Shown piece by piece: positions 1 through 7,484 of a stretch of 40,985 nt of DNA. The notes beneath the pieces are model-generated. The model had not been told where the DNA came from. It did not search any database and worked only from the letters and a program-made list of their open reading frames with translations. The position numbers were made by a program, and so were the translations under genes. The stretch's first letter is position 1. Each line of letters begins with the position of its first letter. The stretch spans positions 1 to 40,985 of the forward strand of contig JAMCWZ010000123.1 of the NCBI GenBank assembly GCA_023480765.1. The letters run 5' to 3'. The stretch is from Nitrospirota bacterium (GTDB taxonomy: Bacteria > Nitrospirota_A > Leptospirillia > Leptospirillales > Leptospirillaceae).

Positions 1-405
1 ATCAACGGTCGCGCCGTCTCCTGCCAGAACAATGACATCTTTCGTCTTATCAGGGAAGCGAACGTTCAATGCTCTTTTCAAACCAGTCGCCACCGCATTC
101 TGGTTGCCAAAAAGGGAATGAATGTTGTGGACAGCAACCATTGGAAAAACAAGGCTGGTACAGCCAGTAGAACCAACCATTACCGTGTCTTCCGGCGCAG
201 GAATCGATGCCATGATATGGCGAAATGCGATTGATTCCGGGCATCCTGCACAAAGAGAATGTTCGGCGATCAGTTCGGTAGAACTACCGACATCCTTCCA
301 GCCCCTGTCCGTTTTACCATATGTAGAATGTGTCACCAGATCCTTGTAATCATCCGGCATAATATCCCAAAATTCTTCATTGATCTGAATTTTTTCCTTA
401 CCCAT
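1..405 (-). CDS. porB: 2-oxoacid:ferredoxin oxidoreductase, beta subunit (second copy), partial
   Basis: This is the N-terminal 135 codons of a thiamine-pyrophosphate (TPP) binding beta subunit; the gene runs off the left edge of the window. An early Cys-Ala-Gly-Cys pair and a later Gly-Cys-Thr match the cluster-binding cysteines of PorB-type subunits. AGDGATVD near the edge is the start of the TPP-binding GDG motif. The family reductively carboxylates acyl-CoA with ferredoxin in the reverse TCA cycle, or runs the oxidative reaction. The ATG at 405 lies 8 bases inside the preceding alpha gene (ATGGGTAA) and has an AAGGAG site, so the pair is translationally coupled. It is clearly paralogous to the beta gene at 3698-4564. 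Whether the substrate is pyruvate or 2-oxoglutarate cannot be told from the sequence. Confidence 0.9.
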   Translation of the reverse strand, partial: MGKEKIQINEEFWDIMPDDYKDLVTHSTYGKTDRGWKDVGSSTELIAEHSLCAGCPESIAFRHIMASIPAPEDTVMVGSTGCTSLVFPMVAVHNIHSLFGNQNAVATGLKRALNVRFPDKTKDVIVLAGDGATVD

Positions 406-1618
406 GGATAAGCTCCTTCTTCCCTTTCAGGGCGAGAGACCTTTCAATTTCTTCCACTATGATTTCAGGGGGCATAGTCATTCCACCCGCAACATGAGGA
501 CCGGCGACAACGCGTTCGTTATCGGGAAGAATGGCCTTGATTTCTTTTGCCATCCAACCGGCAATATTAAATTCCGGAACAAATATGTGCTTGGCATTTT
601 TTAATGCCATCTTCAATTCCTGCTCAGGAAATGGTCGAATGGTTTTGATCTTGACCAACCCTACTTTAACGCCCTGGTCCCTAAACAAGCGGATTGCTTC
701 TCTGCTTTGGGAAACAGCAGTACCGGACGAGACAAGCATGATCTCGGCATCCGGGTTTTCTACCTCTATCAAACCATCAAGAAGCGGGATCGTATGTTTA
801 CGGGAACGTTCAATTGCAGCGCGAACTTCAAGCTGCCAGCTCGCGTGCGTCATATAGGAAATGTAATTTGACTTCATGACGAATGGATCCCGCATCATAC
901 GAACAGGAGGAGACTCCATATCCATGCAGGTTACCGGAGACGCATACGGATTGTAATGCGGAATGGCTCTGTTTTCTGGAGTCATCATGACCATATCTTT
1001 CGTATGGGTCACAAAAAAACCGTCTACGATGACACCAATCGGGAGGTGAACCTCGGGTTTTTCTGCAACAATGTATCCCTTCAGGATGTAGTCAAATAAA
1101 TCTTGAGCCGTTTCTGCATGCCAGAGAAGCATCCCGGTTTCAAGCATAAATGCAATTTCCAGGGTATCCGGCTGAATCGAAAGCGGTGAGTTAACACCCC
1201 TTACCGTAAAAACCACTTCAATCGGCAGTCTGCTTCCGGCCCACATAGGAAAATTTTCAAACGCTCTCAATGTACCGGGGCCAGCAGTTGTCGTGAACAC
1301 ACGCGCTCCGCCAAAGGCCCCTCCGGCGCATTCTCCCATCACGGCAAACTCGGACTCCCCTCTCATATAGTCGCCAACATAGCCATCTGCATATAGTTCG
1401 CCGACAAGAGATGATGCTTCGCTCTGGGGAGTGATGGGATAAGCTACAGAGAAGTCAACACTTGCTCTTTTAACAGCTTCCTTGATAACTTCAGATCCCG
1501 TCAAAAACGCTTGAGACCTTGGAGAAAGGAAGAAGAGCTCCTGGGGATCCGTAATAATTTGGCCCTTTTTGTTGGCAGAACCAATCTGGGGCATACCATT
1601 TCCTTCATGACCAGCCAT
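398..1618 (-). CDS. porA: 2-oxoacid:ferredoxin oxidoreductase, alpha subunit (second copy)
   Basis: This 406-aa alpha subunit pairs with the beta subunit at 1-405. The hallmark YPITPQSE segment sits near the N-terminus, followed by a GESEFAVMG segment and an SIQPD segment, as in PorA/KorA proteins. The C-terminal third carries the SSGTAVSQSREA and VKIKTIRPFPEQEL stretches typical of transketolase C-like domains. An open frame extends to 1648, but the ATG at 1618 is preceded by GGAGGAG with seven bases spacing and is the better start. Unlike its paralogue at 4663-5856 it keeps a segment reading KSNYISYMTHASWQ. It lies downstream in the operon, after three small genes, and overlaps its beta partner by 8 bases. 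Confidence 0.92.
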   Translation of the reverse strand: MAGHEGNGMPQIGSANKKGQIITDPQELFFLSPRSQAFLTGSEVIKEAVKRASVDFSVAYPITPQSEASSLVGELYADGYVGDYMRGESEFAVMGECAGGAFGGARVFTTTAGPGTLRAFENFPMWAGSRLPIEVVFTVRGVNSPLSIQPDTLEIAFMLETGMLLWHAETAQDLFDYILKGYIVAEKPEVHLPIGVIVDGFFVTHTKDMVMMTPENRAIPHYNPYASPVTCMDMESPPVRMMRDPFVMKSNYISYMTHASWQLEVRAAIERSRKHTIPLLDGLIEVENPDAEIMLVSSGTAVSQSREAIRLFRDQGVKVGLVKIKTIRPFPEQELKMALKNAKHIFVPEFNIAGWMAKEIKAILPDNERVVAGPHVAGGMTMPPEIIVEEIERSLALKGKKELIHG

Positions 1619-1817
1619 GGGACAACTCCTCCATATATCTTGAAACAATGGCGTCTGAATTCTTTAGTAAATCCTTATAGGCCCGAGAGTCAGAAGACCT
1701 TCCGCGTTCATCTTGGGGAAGCTTTATGGAATTCAATCTCTCAAAAACTGACCGTGTTCGATAAATATAAAACGAGGGTTCCGTCAAGTCAAGGAACAAT
1801 AACCAACTTTCCCTCAA
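1605..1817 (-). CDS. Small hypothetical protein between DUF1841 and alpha subunit
   Basis: This 70-codon frame fills the otherwise empty gap between the DUF1841 gene and the second alpha gene. It would start at a TTG that overlaps the upstream TGA (TTGA), a layout that allows re-initiation by the same ribosome, and it ends 14 bases inside the alpha gene. There is no strong ribosome site. The product is soluble and charged, with an aromatic N-terminal stretch (FLDLTEPSFYIY), and matches no family I know. The alternative is a non-coding spacer. The position inside a tightly packed operon is the main support. Confidence 0.45.
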   Translation of the reverse strand: MRESWLLFLDLTEPSFYIYRTRSVFERLNSIKLPQDERGRSSDSRAYKDLLKNSDAIVSRYMEELSHGWS

Positions 1818-2233
1818 GCCGTCAGGTATTTTAATTGGATTGTATACTCTGATTCGTCAAAGGATTGCCCCCTCCGAAGCGCTTTAAAATACAGATTTGC
1901 GTATACACTGATAATCTGATGAATAGCTTCGTGATCTGACTCACCCTGTTCGACAAGACGCAGGAAGGCTTGTTTAACTTCCTGAGGAAACTCCCGTTCA
2001 ATCTGATTCTGAATCTGGAGATGCAACGTAACATGCACGAAAGGATTAACGATCTGACCTTCTATTTCCTGAGGACTTGCTGATGCTTCACCCAGGGACC
2101 AAAACGGGTCGAATTCCGGATGCTCTTCCATAATTGCAGCTATCCTGGCATCTTCTCCCTCGAGAATAAGGGTTTTCCTTTTTTCGGCAATTCTAGAGAA
2201 CCGCCACTGATCGCTTGGATCAAATAATTTCAT
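1814..2233 (-). CDS. DUF1841 family protein
   Basis: This 139-aa protein matches the DUF1841 pattern. It has an N-terminal Asp/Arg-rich helix, then an EEHPEFD motif around residue 36, and the conserved NPFVHVTLHLQIQNQIEREFP stretch (residues about 62-82), in which Asn-Pro-Phe and the spaced histidines are diagnostic. The function of the family is unknown to me. It begins six bases after the 94-aa gene and overlaps the next small frame by four bases, so it is cotranscribed with the ferredoxin oxidoreductase subunits. The AGAGGA ribosome site is rather close to the ATG. A role as accessory or assembly factor is only an inference from position. Confidence 0.8.
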   Translation of the reverse strand: MKLFDPSDQWRFSRIAEKRKTLILEGEDARIAAIMEEHPEFDPFWSLGEASASPQEIEGQIVNPFVHVTLHLQIQNQIEREFPQEVKQAFLRLVEQGESDHEAIHQIISVYANLYFKALRRGQSFDESEYTIQLKYLTA

Positions 2234-2239
2234 AATCCT

Positions 2240-2524
2240 CTAGGGAGTCTCCGTAAAATGGGTTCTCCTACCTTTTTGACCCATGCCATATACCATAAAT
2301 ACTTTTTTACCCTGACGGAGATGATACGATTCCCATGCTGGGGCTTTCCCATCATAGAAGGCTGTCGGATCTTCCCCCATCGCCTTGAAGTAATCCGGGT
2401 AAGACAGACCCGCTTCAAAAACATCTACGAGGAGACAATCTGTCGTAAACCCATGTCCTGTCAAAACAATGGATTTTAACATGTTTTGAATTTGTACAGG
2501 GTCGTTGATTTCAATCGGTTCCAT
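2240..2524 (-). CDS. 94-aa protein in oxidoreductase operon, possible epsilon-type accessory subunit
   Basis: A soluble 94-aa product is encoded between the delta subunit and the DUF1841 gene. It contains TGHGFTTDCLLVDVFEAGLSYPDYF and a basic, glycine-rich C-terminus (VYGMGQKGRR). It has one cysteine and no cluster motif. Five-subunit enzymes of Aquificales carry an extra small epsilon subunit, and this is the best positional candidate here, but I do not recognise the sequence itself. The ATG at 2524 has only a weak GAGAG site. A 97-base spacer with a long hairpin separates it from the delta gene. Function unknown. Confidence 0.7.
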   Translation of the reverse strand: MEPIEINDPVQIQNMLKSIVLTGHGFTTDCLLVDVFEAGLSYPDYFKAMGEDPTAFYDGKAPAWESYHLRQGKKVFMVYGMGQKGRRTHFTETP

Positions 2525-2547
2525 TATCTCTCGAAATCGAAAATTGT

Positions 2548-2608
2548 TTACGAAAATCCGGACAGTGCTCTAAAAACCCTATCCGGATTTGATTTTGAAT
2601 TTTCGTAA
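2548..2608 (-). repeat. Two-part inverted repeat in the operon spacer
   Basis: Outer arms TTACGAAAAT (2548-2557) and ATTTTCGTAA (2599-2608) are perfect complements. Inner arms AAATCCGGA (2554-2562) and TCCGGATTT (2582-2590) are also perfect, sharing a few bases with the outer arm, with a 19-base loop. Together they can form one long bulged hairpin. No T-run follows on the minus strand, so a processing site, a partial attenuator or an mRNA-stability element is more likely than a full terminator. Confidence 0.6.
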
Positions 2609-2621
2609 TATTTTTTTCTTA

Positions 2622-2927
2622 CTAGTGGGTCGAAGGAACAGAGGGCTTCGGGATATTATCCCATTCTCCTGGACGAAAGCCGCTTTTTGAAAGCTCAAAA
2701 GCGTTTTCGATATCGGTGATCATAATCATTTTTATAGCATTATGCTTCGCCAGATTGTCGCAGATGCTGACACAGATTTCACAAGCCTTGCACCTATCAA
2801 CAGCAATAAAAGCTGTTTTTTTATCATTGTCATACAAAATCGTATTCGCTTCAGGACAGTACTGAGTACATAGCTTGCAGGCCGTTTCAGAACAGACTGC
2901 CGTATCCACATGAGCCACCAAATACAT
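2622..2927 (-). CDS. porD: 2-oxoacid:ferredoxin oxidoreductase, delta subunit (2x[4Fe-4S])
   Basis: This is a 101-aa ferredoxin-like delta subunit that would pass electrons between the catalytic core and external ferredoxin. Eight cysteines fall in two groups: C12, C17, C20, C24 followed by Pro, and C46, C49, C52, C56. That is enough for two [4Fe-4S] clusters. The first group has a non-standard C-x4-C opening instead of C-x2-C. The C-terminus (from about residue 70) is a cluster-free tail ending in a Pro/Ser-rich segment. AAGGAG lies seven to eight bases before the ATG. It follows the gamma gene by 23 bases. Only one delta gene exists for two alpha/beta pairs in this operon. Confidence 0.88.
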   Translation of the reverse strand: MYLVAHVDTAVCSETACKLCTQYCPEANTILYDNDKKTAFIAVDRCKACEICVSICDNLAKHNAIKMIMITDIENAFELSKSGFRPGEWDNIPKPSVPSTH

Positions 2928-2950
2928 TCGATTGTCTCCTTATTCTGTCT

Positions 2951-3649
2951 TCAGGCAGTTGCGGCTTGCGGTTGCTCGGTCCAATTATGATCGAGTGCAT
3001 AATTGTATGCGGCTGAGATAACTTCCATATTCTTTTTCAGAAGCTGCTCTTTTTTTGCAAATTTTCGCTCGATTACGTTATCGAGTGCCGCCGTACCCCC
3101 AGAGACAACAAATCCTTTACCGAGGAATCGCTCTTTTACGGATTGCTCAAGAGACTTGAGGTCCGGGATACCCATGATAGCGCTGATAGCACCAACCATA
3201 GCCATGTTCGTTGCCAAATCTGTATCTGCCTTTTCCCGGGCCAGCAACGTTGCCGGAAGATAAAATATACGGGCATTTCTTTCCTTGAGTTCCCGCTCTT
3301 CGTCCGGTACAAGCTTGATTGGTGTATCGGAGTTGATCAGTACGACCCCATTTGGTTTAAGCCCTGAGTAAAAAGGCATGGTGTAGGATTTTCCATGCGT
3401 AATAACCTGAGGGTGAAAAATCATAATTACATTTGGATAAATGATTTCACCAATCTCATAAATTTTTCCATTTGCAATACGTACATAGGACTCAACGGGA
3501 GCAAGCCGTTTTTCAGAACCAAAAAACGGAACAAGCGTACTTTCACCCCCCATAATAACCATCCCATTACTTAGAATATGGGAGGCCGTCACAACTCCCT
3601 GACCTCCGATACCTGCCATACGAATGTTGTATCTTTTCTTATTCGTCAT
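2951..3649 (-). CDS. porG: 2-oxoacid:ferredoxin oxidoreductase, gamma subunit
   Basis: This 232-aa gamma subunit belongs to the catalytic gamma (POR) domain family. The N-terminal GIGGQG motif (residues 13-18) followed by VVTASHIL is diagnostic; this domain takes part in CoA binding. Further family landmarks are the ESTLVPFFGSEKR segment, the NSDTPI stretch and the NMAMVGAISA helix. The C-terminus has a lysine-rich helix and a short Gln/Ala tail. A GGGAG site precedes the ATG. The gene follows beta by 48 bases. It is the only gamma gene seen, so it may serve both alpha/beta pairs. Confidence 0.92.
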   Translation of the reverse strand: MTNKKRYNIRMAGIGGQGVVTASHILSNGMVIMGGESTLVPFFGSEKRLAPVESYVRIANGKIYEIGEIIYPNVIMIFHPQVITHGKSYTMPFYSGLKPNGVVLINSDTPIKLVPDEERELKERNARIFYLPATLLAREKADTDLATNMAMVGAISAIMGIPDLKSLEQSVKERFLGKGFVVSGGTAALDNVIERKFAKKEQLLKKNMEVISAAYNYALDHNWTEQPQAATA

Positions 3650-3697
3650 TGGATTTTCTCCCTTATCTGATTCTATGGATTCTTTTCATCTTTCCGG

Positions 3698-4564
3698 TTA
3701 TTTCGTTTTTGTCTTCTTGGCAGGTTCAATGGATTCAAGATATTCCCGTGCTTCATCGGACATGATTTCCAGAAATCCATAGCGGGCATTTTCCACTTCC
3801 TTCGCATCATCCATCACTTTTGGAGTAGGAATCGCGTATTCGATGTTGCAGGAGGTATAAGCCTGGATAAATGTAGGACCTATTTCTCGGGCAATCATGA
3901 CAGCCTTGCGGATCGTTGACGCCACCCTTGTAGGATTGGTCGGGGTGACTCTTGCGATGTATGCAACATTCGCTGTCTTTGCCAATCCGAGCATGTCCAT
4001 TTTCTCAAACTGCTTTCCTTTCGGAGCCATTTTGAGAATGGCACCTCTTTCCGTCATTCCCGATTCTTGACCACCCGTATTTCCATATACCTCATTGTCA
4101 AGCATGATAGTCGTAAATTTTTCCTTCCGGAACCAGGAGTGCATCACAGCGCTAAAACCGATATCCGCCAATCCTCCATCACCGGCCATAACAACGACAT
4201 CTTTATTCTGGTCAGGAAAGCGGGTGGCCAAACCCCTTTTAAGCCCAGATGCCACCGCATTCGTATCACCATAATTTCCATAAATAAACGGAATCGAGCT
4301 CTGTGTCAGCGCAAGTCGGCCACACCCTGCCGTTCCGATCAAAACCGTATGCTCCGGATTCGGCAACCCAATCATGGTAAGCCGAATAAACAATGTCATC
4401 GCACAGCCAGCACACATAGGGTGCTCTTCAAGAATTTCCTTGAAGGTTCCCATTTCGGAAACCTTTTTTTGTTTCCCGTATGGCCCTCTTTCCACCAGGT
4501 CCCGGTATTCCTTCGTCATATACTTTTCGAGAGCCGGAGACATTTTAATATTATCGAAACTCAT
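3698..4564 (-). CDS. porB: 2-oxoacid:ferredoxin oxidoreductase, beta subunit (first copy)
   Basis: This 288-aa TPP-binding beta subunit shows MCAGCAMTL and TAGCGR, cysteine segments expected to bind a [4Fe-4S] cluster. The TPP/Mg motif GDGGLADIGF is followed about 20 residues later by LDNEVYGNTGGQ. An open frame begins at 4597, but the ATG at 4564 has AAGGAG seven bases upstream and gives the usual N-terminus, so I chose it. The C-terminus is lysine-rich. A 98-base spacer separates it from the first alpha gene and contains a short direct repeat of CTTAAGACG. Together with the alpha gene upstream it forms one of two catalytic pairs in the operon. Confidence 0.93.
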   Translation of the reverse strand: MSFDNIKMSPALEKYMTKEYRDLVERGPYGKQKKVSEMGTFKEILEEHPMCAGCAMTLFIRLTMIGLPNPEHTVLIGTAGCGRLALTQSSIPFIYGNYGDTNAVASGLKRGLATRFPDQNKDVVVMAGDGGLADIGFSAVMHSWFRKEKFTTIMLDNEVYGNTGGQESGMTERGAILKMAPKGKQFEKMDMLGLAKTANVAYIARVTPTNPTRVASTIRKAVMIAREIGPTFIQAYTSCNIEYAIPTPKVMDDAKEVENARYGFLEIMSDEAREYLESIEPAKKTKTK

Positions 4565-4662
4565 TGAGATCTCCTTTATATGAGGACGCATCCCCAAAAA
4601 ACTTCACTCTGATTCATTCTACGAGACTATTTTCTTAACTCATATCAATCGTCTTAAGCGTC

Positions 4663-5856
4663 TTAAAATGCAAACTTCTTATCCGGAAATATATACTGAA
4701 GAATCATTTCCGTTGGAAGGGAGATTCCACCGAAAACCCGCGGCCCAGAAACAATTTCTGCCTTTGTGTGACCATAAAGGGCCGAGCAGACTTCTCGGTG
4801 AAGCCAACCGACACAGTTGAATTCCGGCACAAGAATTCTCTTGGCATTCTTGCATGCTTCCCGCAATTCCTCCGTCGGGAACGGTCTGAGGGAACGAACT
4901 TTTACCAGACCAACGCGTTCACCCAAATCCTCCTCTGCCTGCCGGACCGCTTCCCGAGACTGGGAAACAGCACTTCCAGAAGCAATAATGATTGTTTCCG
5001 CATCTGGATTAACGACCTCGACAAGACCGCCCATATATTTATTGATGTACTTCCTGGATCTCTCAACAGCAGCCCAAACCTCCTGGATTGGAGCATCGCG
5101 CGAAATTCTTGCTGGCGGGTTTTCGTTGTCCATGATTGGAACAGCTTCGTGATAACAATCTCTCGGAGGAAGCTTTTCATCACTCGGAGGAAGCATAACA
5201 TAACCCCGGGCATGAGTCACAAAAAAACCGTCCACCGCCACAGCTACGGGTAGAGTCACTTCAGGCTTCTCGGAAATCACGAAGGCCTTGAGGGCAAAAT
5301 CAAAAAAGTCCTGTTGATTTTCTGCGTGGAAAATGATGTTTCCCGTGTTCAGGAGGTAAGCCAGTTCTGCATTGTCAGGCTGAATCGAAAGAGGAGCATT
5401 GATCACCCTGCACATGATCAACAAAACCAATGGCATCCTGCCGCCTGGCCACGACGCAACCACTTCCATGCCTCTCATGAGGCCAGGACCAGCCGTAGCC
5501 GTCAACGACCGAGCACCTGAACGGGATGCTCCGGCAATCGCTGACATCACGCCAAACTCTTCTTCACCCCGATAATATTCCTTGACGTATCCTTCTGCCC
5601 ACAACGCACCTACCTGTTGCATGGTTTCACTCTGAGGAGTGATCGGATATGAGATGGCAATATCGACGTTGGCTCGACGAATGGCTTCCTTTGCTGCCTC
5701 AGAGCCGGTAATGAATGCTCTCTCTCGTGGAGCCTCAAAAAACATCCGCTCCGGAGAAACTACCCGCTGACGGGAAGCTTCAGAACCAGCCGGCGCCTGT
5801 GTGGGCGACTGGACATTTGAGCCTGGCTTAACTTCGACTCCAGCACTATCTGCCAT
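4663..5856 (-). CDS. porA: 2-oxoacid:ferredoxin oxidoreductase, alpha subunit (first copy)
   Basis: This 397-aa alpha subunit is the first large gene of the operon. It has a Pro/Ser/Gln-rich N-terminal extension of about 35 residues, then YPITPQSET, a GEEEFGVM segment, SIQPD, and the C-terminal SGSAVSQSREA and VKVRSLRPFPTEEL segments. The ATG at 5856 is seven bases from AAGGAG, whereas the one at 5862 is only one base away, so 5856 is the likely start. Compared with the second alpha it lacks about 15 residues near codons 250-260, where the other reads DPFVMKSNYISYMTHASWQL; the flanking sequence aligns cleanly, so this is an in-frame deletion or lineage difference. Substrate unknown. Confidence 0.93.
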   Translation of the reverse strand: MADSAGVEVKPGSNVQSPTQAPAGSEASRQRVVSPERMFFEAPRERAFITGSEAAKEAIRRANVDIAISYPITPQSETMQQVGALWAEGYVKEYYRGEEEFGVMSAIAGASRSGARSLTATAGPGLMRGMEVVASWPGGRMPLVLLIMCRVINAPLSIQPDNAELAYLLNTGNIIFHAENQQDFFDFALKAFVISEKPEVTLPVAVAVDGFFVTHARGYVMLPPSDEKLPPRDCYHEAVPIMDNENPPARISRDAPIQEVWAAVERSRKYINKYMGGLVEVVNPDAETIIIASGSAVSQSREAVRQAEEDLGERVGLVKVRSLRPFPTEELREACKNAKRILVPEFNCVGWLHREVCSALYGHTKAEIVSGPRVFGGISLPTEMILQYIFPDKKFAF

Positions 5857-5876
5857 TTTCATTCTCCTTAGAAGCC

Positions 5877-6002
5877 TTACTCAATACTTTGAATTTGTGA
5901 ATACTGTTTTATTTCTGCATGGGCATGAGCCCGTGCAATTCCCTGACCGGGGAAACTTCTTACAGTCAGAAGATATCCTTGAAAAATCCATTTCGGCTGC
6001 AT
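5877..6002 (-). CDS. Possible 41-codon leader ORF upstream of the oxidoreductase operon
   Basis: An uninterrupted frame of 41 codons plus TAA ends 20 bases before the first alpha gene. It starts at an ATG with GGAAGGG a few bases upstream. The product would be soluble and basic, beginning MQPKWIFQGYLLTV and containing an Ala-His repeat (RAHAHAE). The codons for this repeat lie in an 8-bp hairpin (5917-5936, one G-U pair, ATGA loop). It could be a small protein, a leader peptide or chance. Its length is within what occurs randomly, so confidence is low. Confidence 0.3.
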   Translation of the reverse strand: MQPKWIFQGYLLTVRSFPGQGIARAHAHAEIKQYSQIQSIE

Positions 6003-6102
6003 AGCCCTTCCAAGCTTGTTATCTCAGCCTTTTTCCCGGAACATCCTATCAAAATCCACATGCGATCCGATCTAAAAAAAAATCTAAATACCCGGTCTTG
6101 GG

Positions 6103-6132
6103 AGGATATCATGCGTTCCGAGATTGAGTCAA
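6103..6132 (-). promoter_or_regulatory. Candidate promoter for the oxidoreductase operon
   Basis: On the minus strand, TTGACT (6127-6132) is followed after 18 bases by TATCCT (6103-6108). The -35 matches five of six and the -10 four of six consensus bases. It sits just past the stop of the J-domain gene and would give a leader of roughly 240 bases that includes the candidate short ORF. No other good match was seen in the 5863-6152 spacer. Confidence 0.35.
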
Positions 6133-6152
6133 ACCATGGACCTCCCTCGCAA

Positions 6153-6740
6153 TTATGATAAAACGTGCTTCTGTTTCAGAACTTCATAAGCGGCTAAAAC
6201 TTTTCGGATCTGACTTTCCTTGCTCCTGTCTCCCATTCTTATATCCGGATGAAGTTCTTTCATCAGAGACCGGAACTTTTTGCGAATTTCCGGGAGCTTT
6301 GCCGAAATCTCGATTCCCAAAACTTCACACGCTTCTTCAATAGACAGAGCATCTCCCTCGGAACCGGAAGAAGAACGCGACCCACTCCCGCCGCCTTGGG
6401 AAACCCGAAACAAATTGTCCATCGAAAATCGGGAACGAGACCTTCGGGGTCGTTTGCGAAGAACGCTATCAATGTCTTCAAACCTTTCTTCCAGAAAATA
6501 GACTCGCCGTTGAATTCTGTCGAGCGCTCTCCAGTTGTCGGCAGATCCCAACTCGTCTTGAAGACATTCCAGCAAACGTGCCAACTCCGAGAATCTCTCT
6601 TCGTATCGAAGGTAGGTTTCAGGCTGAAGCGCAAACATCCGGTCCATCGCCAAATCCATCCCCGCCATCGACTTCCGGATCAGACTTTCGATCAAGTCTC
6701 TCAAGACTGCGCGGGACTTGTAGAAATTATCTCCCCCCAT
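6153..6740 (-). CDS. J-domain protein with helical N-terminus
   Basis: This 195-aa protein ends in a J-domain (about residues 133-192) with an intact HPD at 164-166, the residues that stimulate the ATPase of DnaK. The first 95 residues are predicted helical and charged (EERFSELARLLECL, RRVYFLEERFEDI). They are followed by a basic patch (RKRPRRSRSR) and a Gly/Ser linker. There is no zinc-finger or substrate-binding region of DnaJ, so this is a specialised co-chaperone whose client is probably chosen by the N-terminal helices. The start at 6740 has AAGAAGG about ten bases upstream. It lies 89 bases after a 70-aa helical gene and is probably cotranscribed with it. Confidence 0.8.
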   Translation of the reverse strand: MGGDNFYKSRAVLRDLIESLIRKSMAGMDLAMDRMFALQPETYLRYEERFSELARLLECLQDELGSADNWRALDRIQRRVYFLEERFEDIDSVLRKRPRRSRSRFSMDNLFRVSQGGGSGSRSSSGSEGDALSIEEACEVLGIEISAKLPEIRKKFRSLMKELHPDIRMGDRSKESQIRKVLAAYEVLKQKHVLS

Positions 6741-6829
6741 AACACCAAGCCTTCTTGCCCCAATCGAGCAAAAACAGTTTCCCTCCGGTTTTCTGACAGA
6801 TCATCGTCTGATGTAGTCGCCCAGAGCAG

Positions 6830-7042
6830 TCAGTAGTTCTCAAGAGCTTTCAGTTCCCTTTCCAGATCTGACAACTCTTCCCTGAGAACTTCCGCATTCT
6901 GAGGGCTTAACCAACCGTTGTGCTGTCCTTCATCAATTGCCTCAACCACTTTTTCCCACATGCGGCTGTCGACGGCTTTATCTTTTTCAAACATTACTCT
7001 CAAACGCAAAACTTGATTTTTTATCTCGGAAAAAGTTTTCAT
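6830..7042 (-). CDS. Small helical protein upstream of J-domain gene
   Basis: This 70-aa protein has a GGGAGGATGGT ribosome site just before its ATG, which supports it as real. The sequence is almost all charged helix, with a heptad-like C-terminus (LREELSDLERELKALENY) suggesting a short coiled coil. I do not recognise a family. It precedes the J-domain gene on the same strand, so a functional link, such as a partner for the helical N-terminus of that protein, is possible but unproven. Confidence 0.65.
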   Translation of the reverse strand: MKTFSEIKNQVLRLRVMFEKDKAVDSRMWEKVVEAIDEGQHNGWLSPQNAEVLREELSDLERELKALENY

Positions 7043-7484
7043 ACCATCCTCCCGGTTTCATCCATAGAAATCCGTTTTACCCCCAATGGAATCAGGGGGA
7101 GATGAAGGTTAAACCTCCTCGACAATTTATATCTGAACTCCTTTCATCTTTGGTATACAGTTCTCATTATAAGCCCGAAACTCCTCTCATGCCATCTGTC
7201 TATATTTTTAATTTTTGAGCGTTTCAATAAAAACTTTGATATGGCCTAATAAACACCTGCATGATAAAATGAAGCGCATTTCTAGAATCTGGTTCCATTA
7301 TTCTTTGTATTCTTTGGCTCTTTCCTGAATAAAGAGTCTAAAGATTAAGGACCTGTTAAAACATATATTTCAGATCGGAAAACCCGGTTTTGATGCCACT
7401 TTCGGATTTTCATCCTCACTGGAAGACTGTTCCCACCGAACAGCTTGTCACGGTTCTTCATTCCCTCACAACTAGGAGTATCTT
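7043..7484 (+). other. 442-bp divergent intergenic region
   Basis: The region separates the minus-strand 70-aa gene from hemL. It is AT-rich, especially 7195-7370, and must hold promoters for both directions, but I found no convincing -35/-10 pair. A 31-codon frame (7393-7488) runs into the hemL start through a TTGA overlap but has no ribosome site. No RNA gene or repeat was recognised. Confidence 0.5.

Noticed and set aside
5801..6158. Plus-strand frames opposite the oxidoreductase leader
   Set aside because: Low-complexity shadows with no ribosome sites, crossing the start of alpha1.
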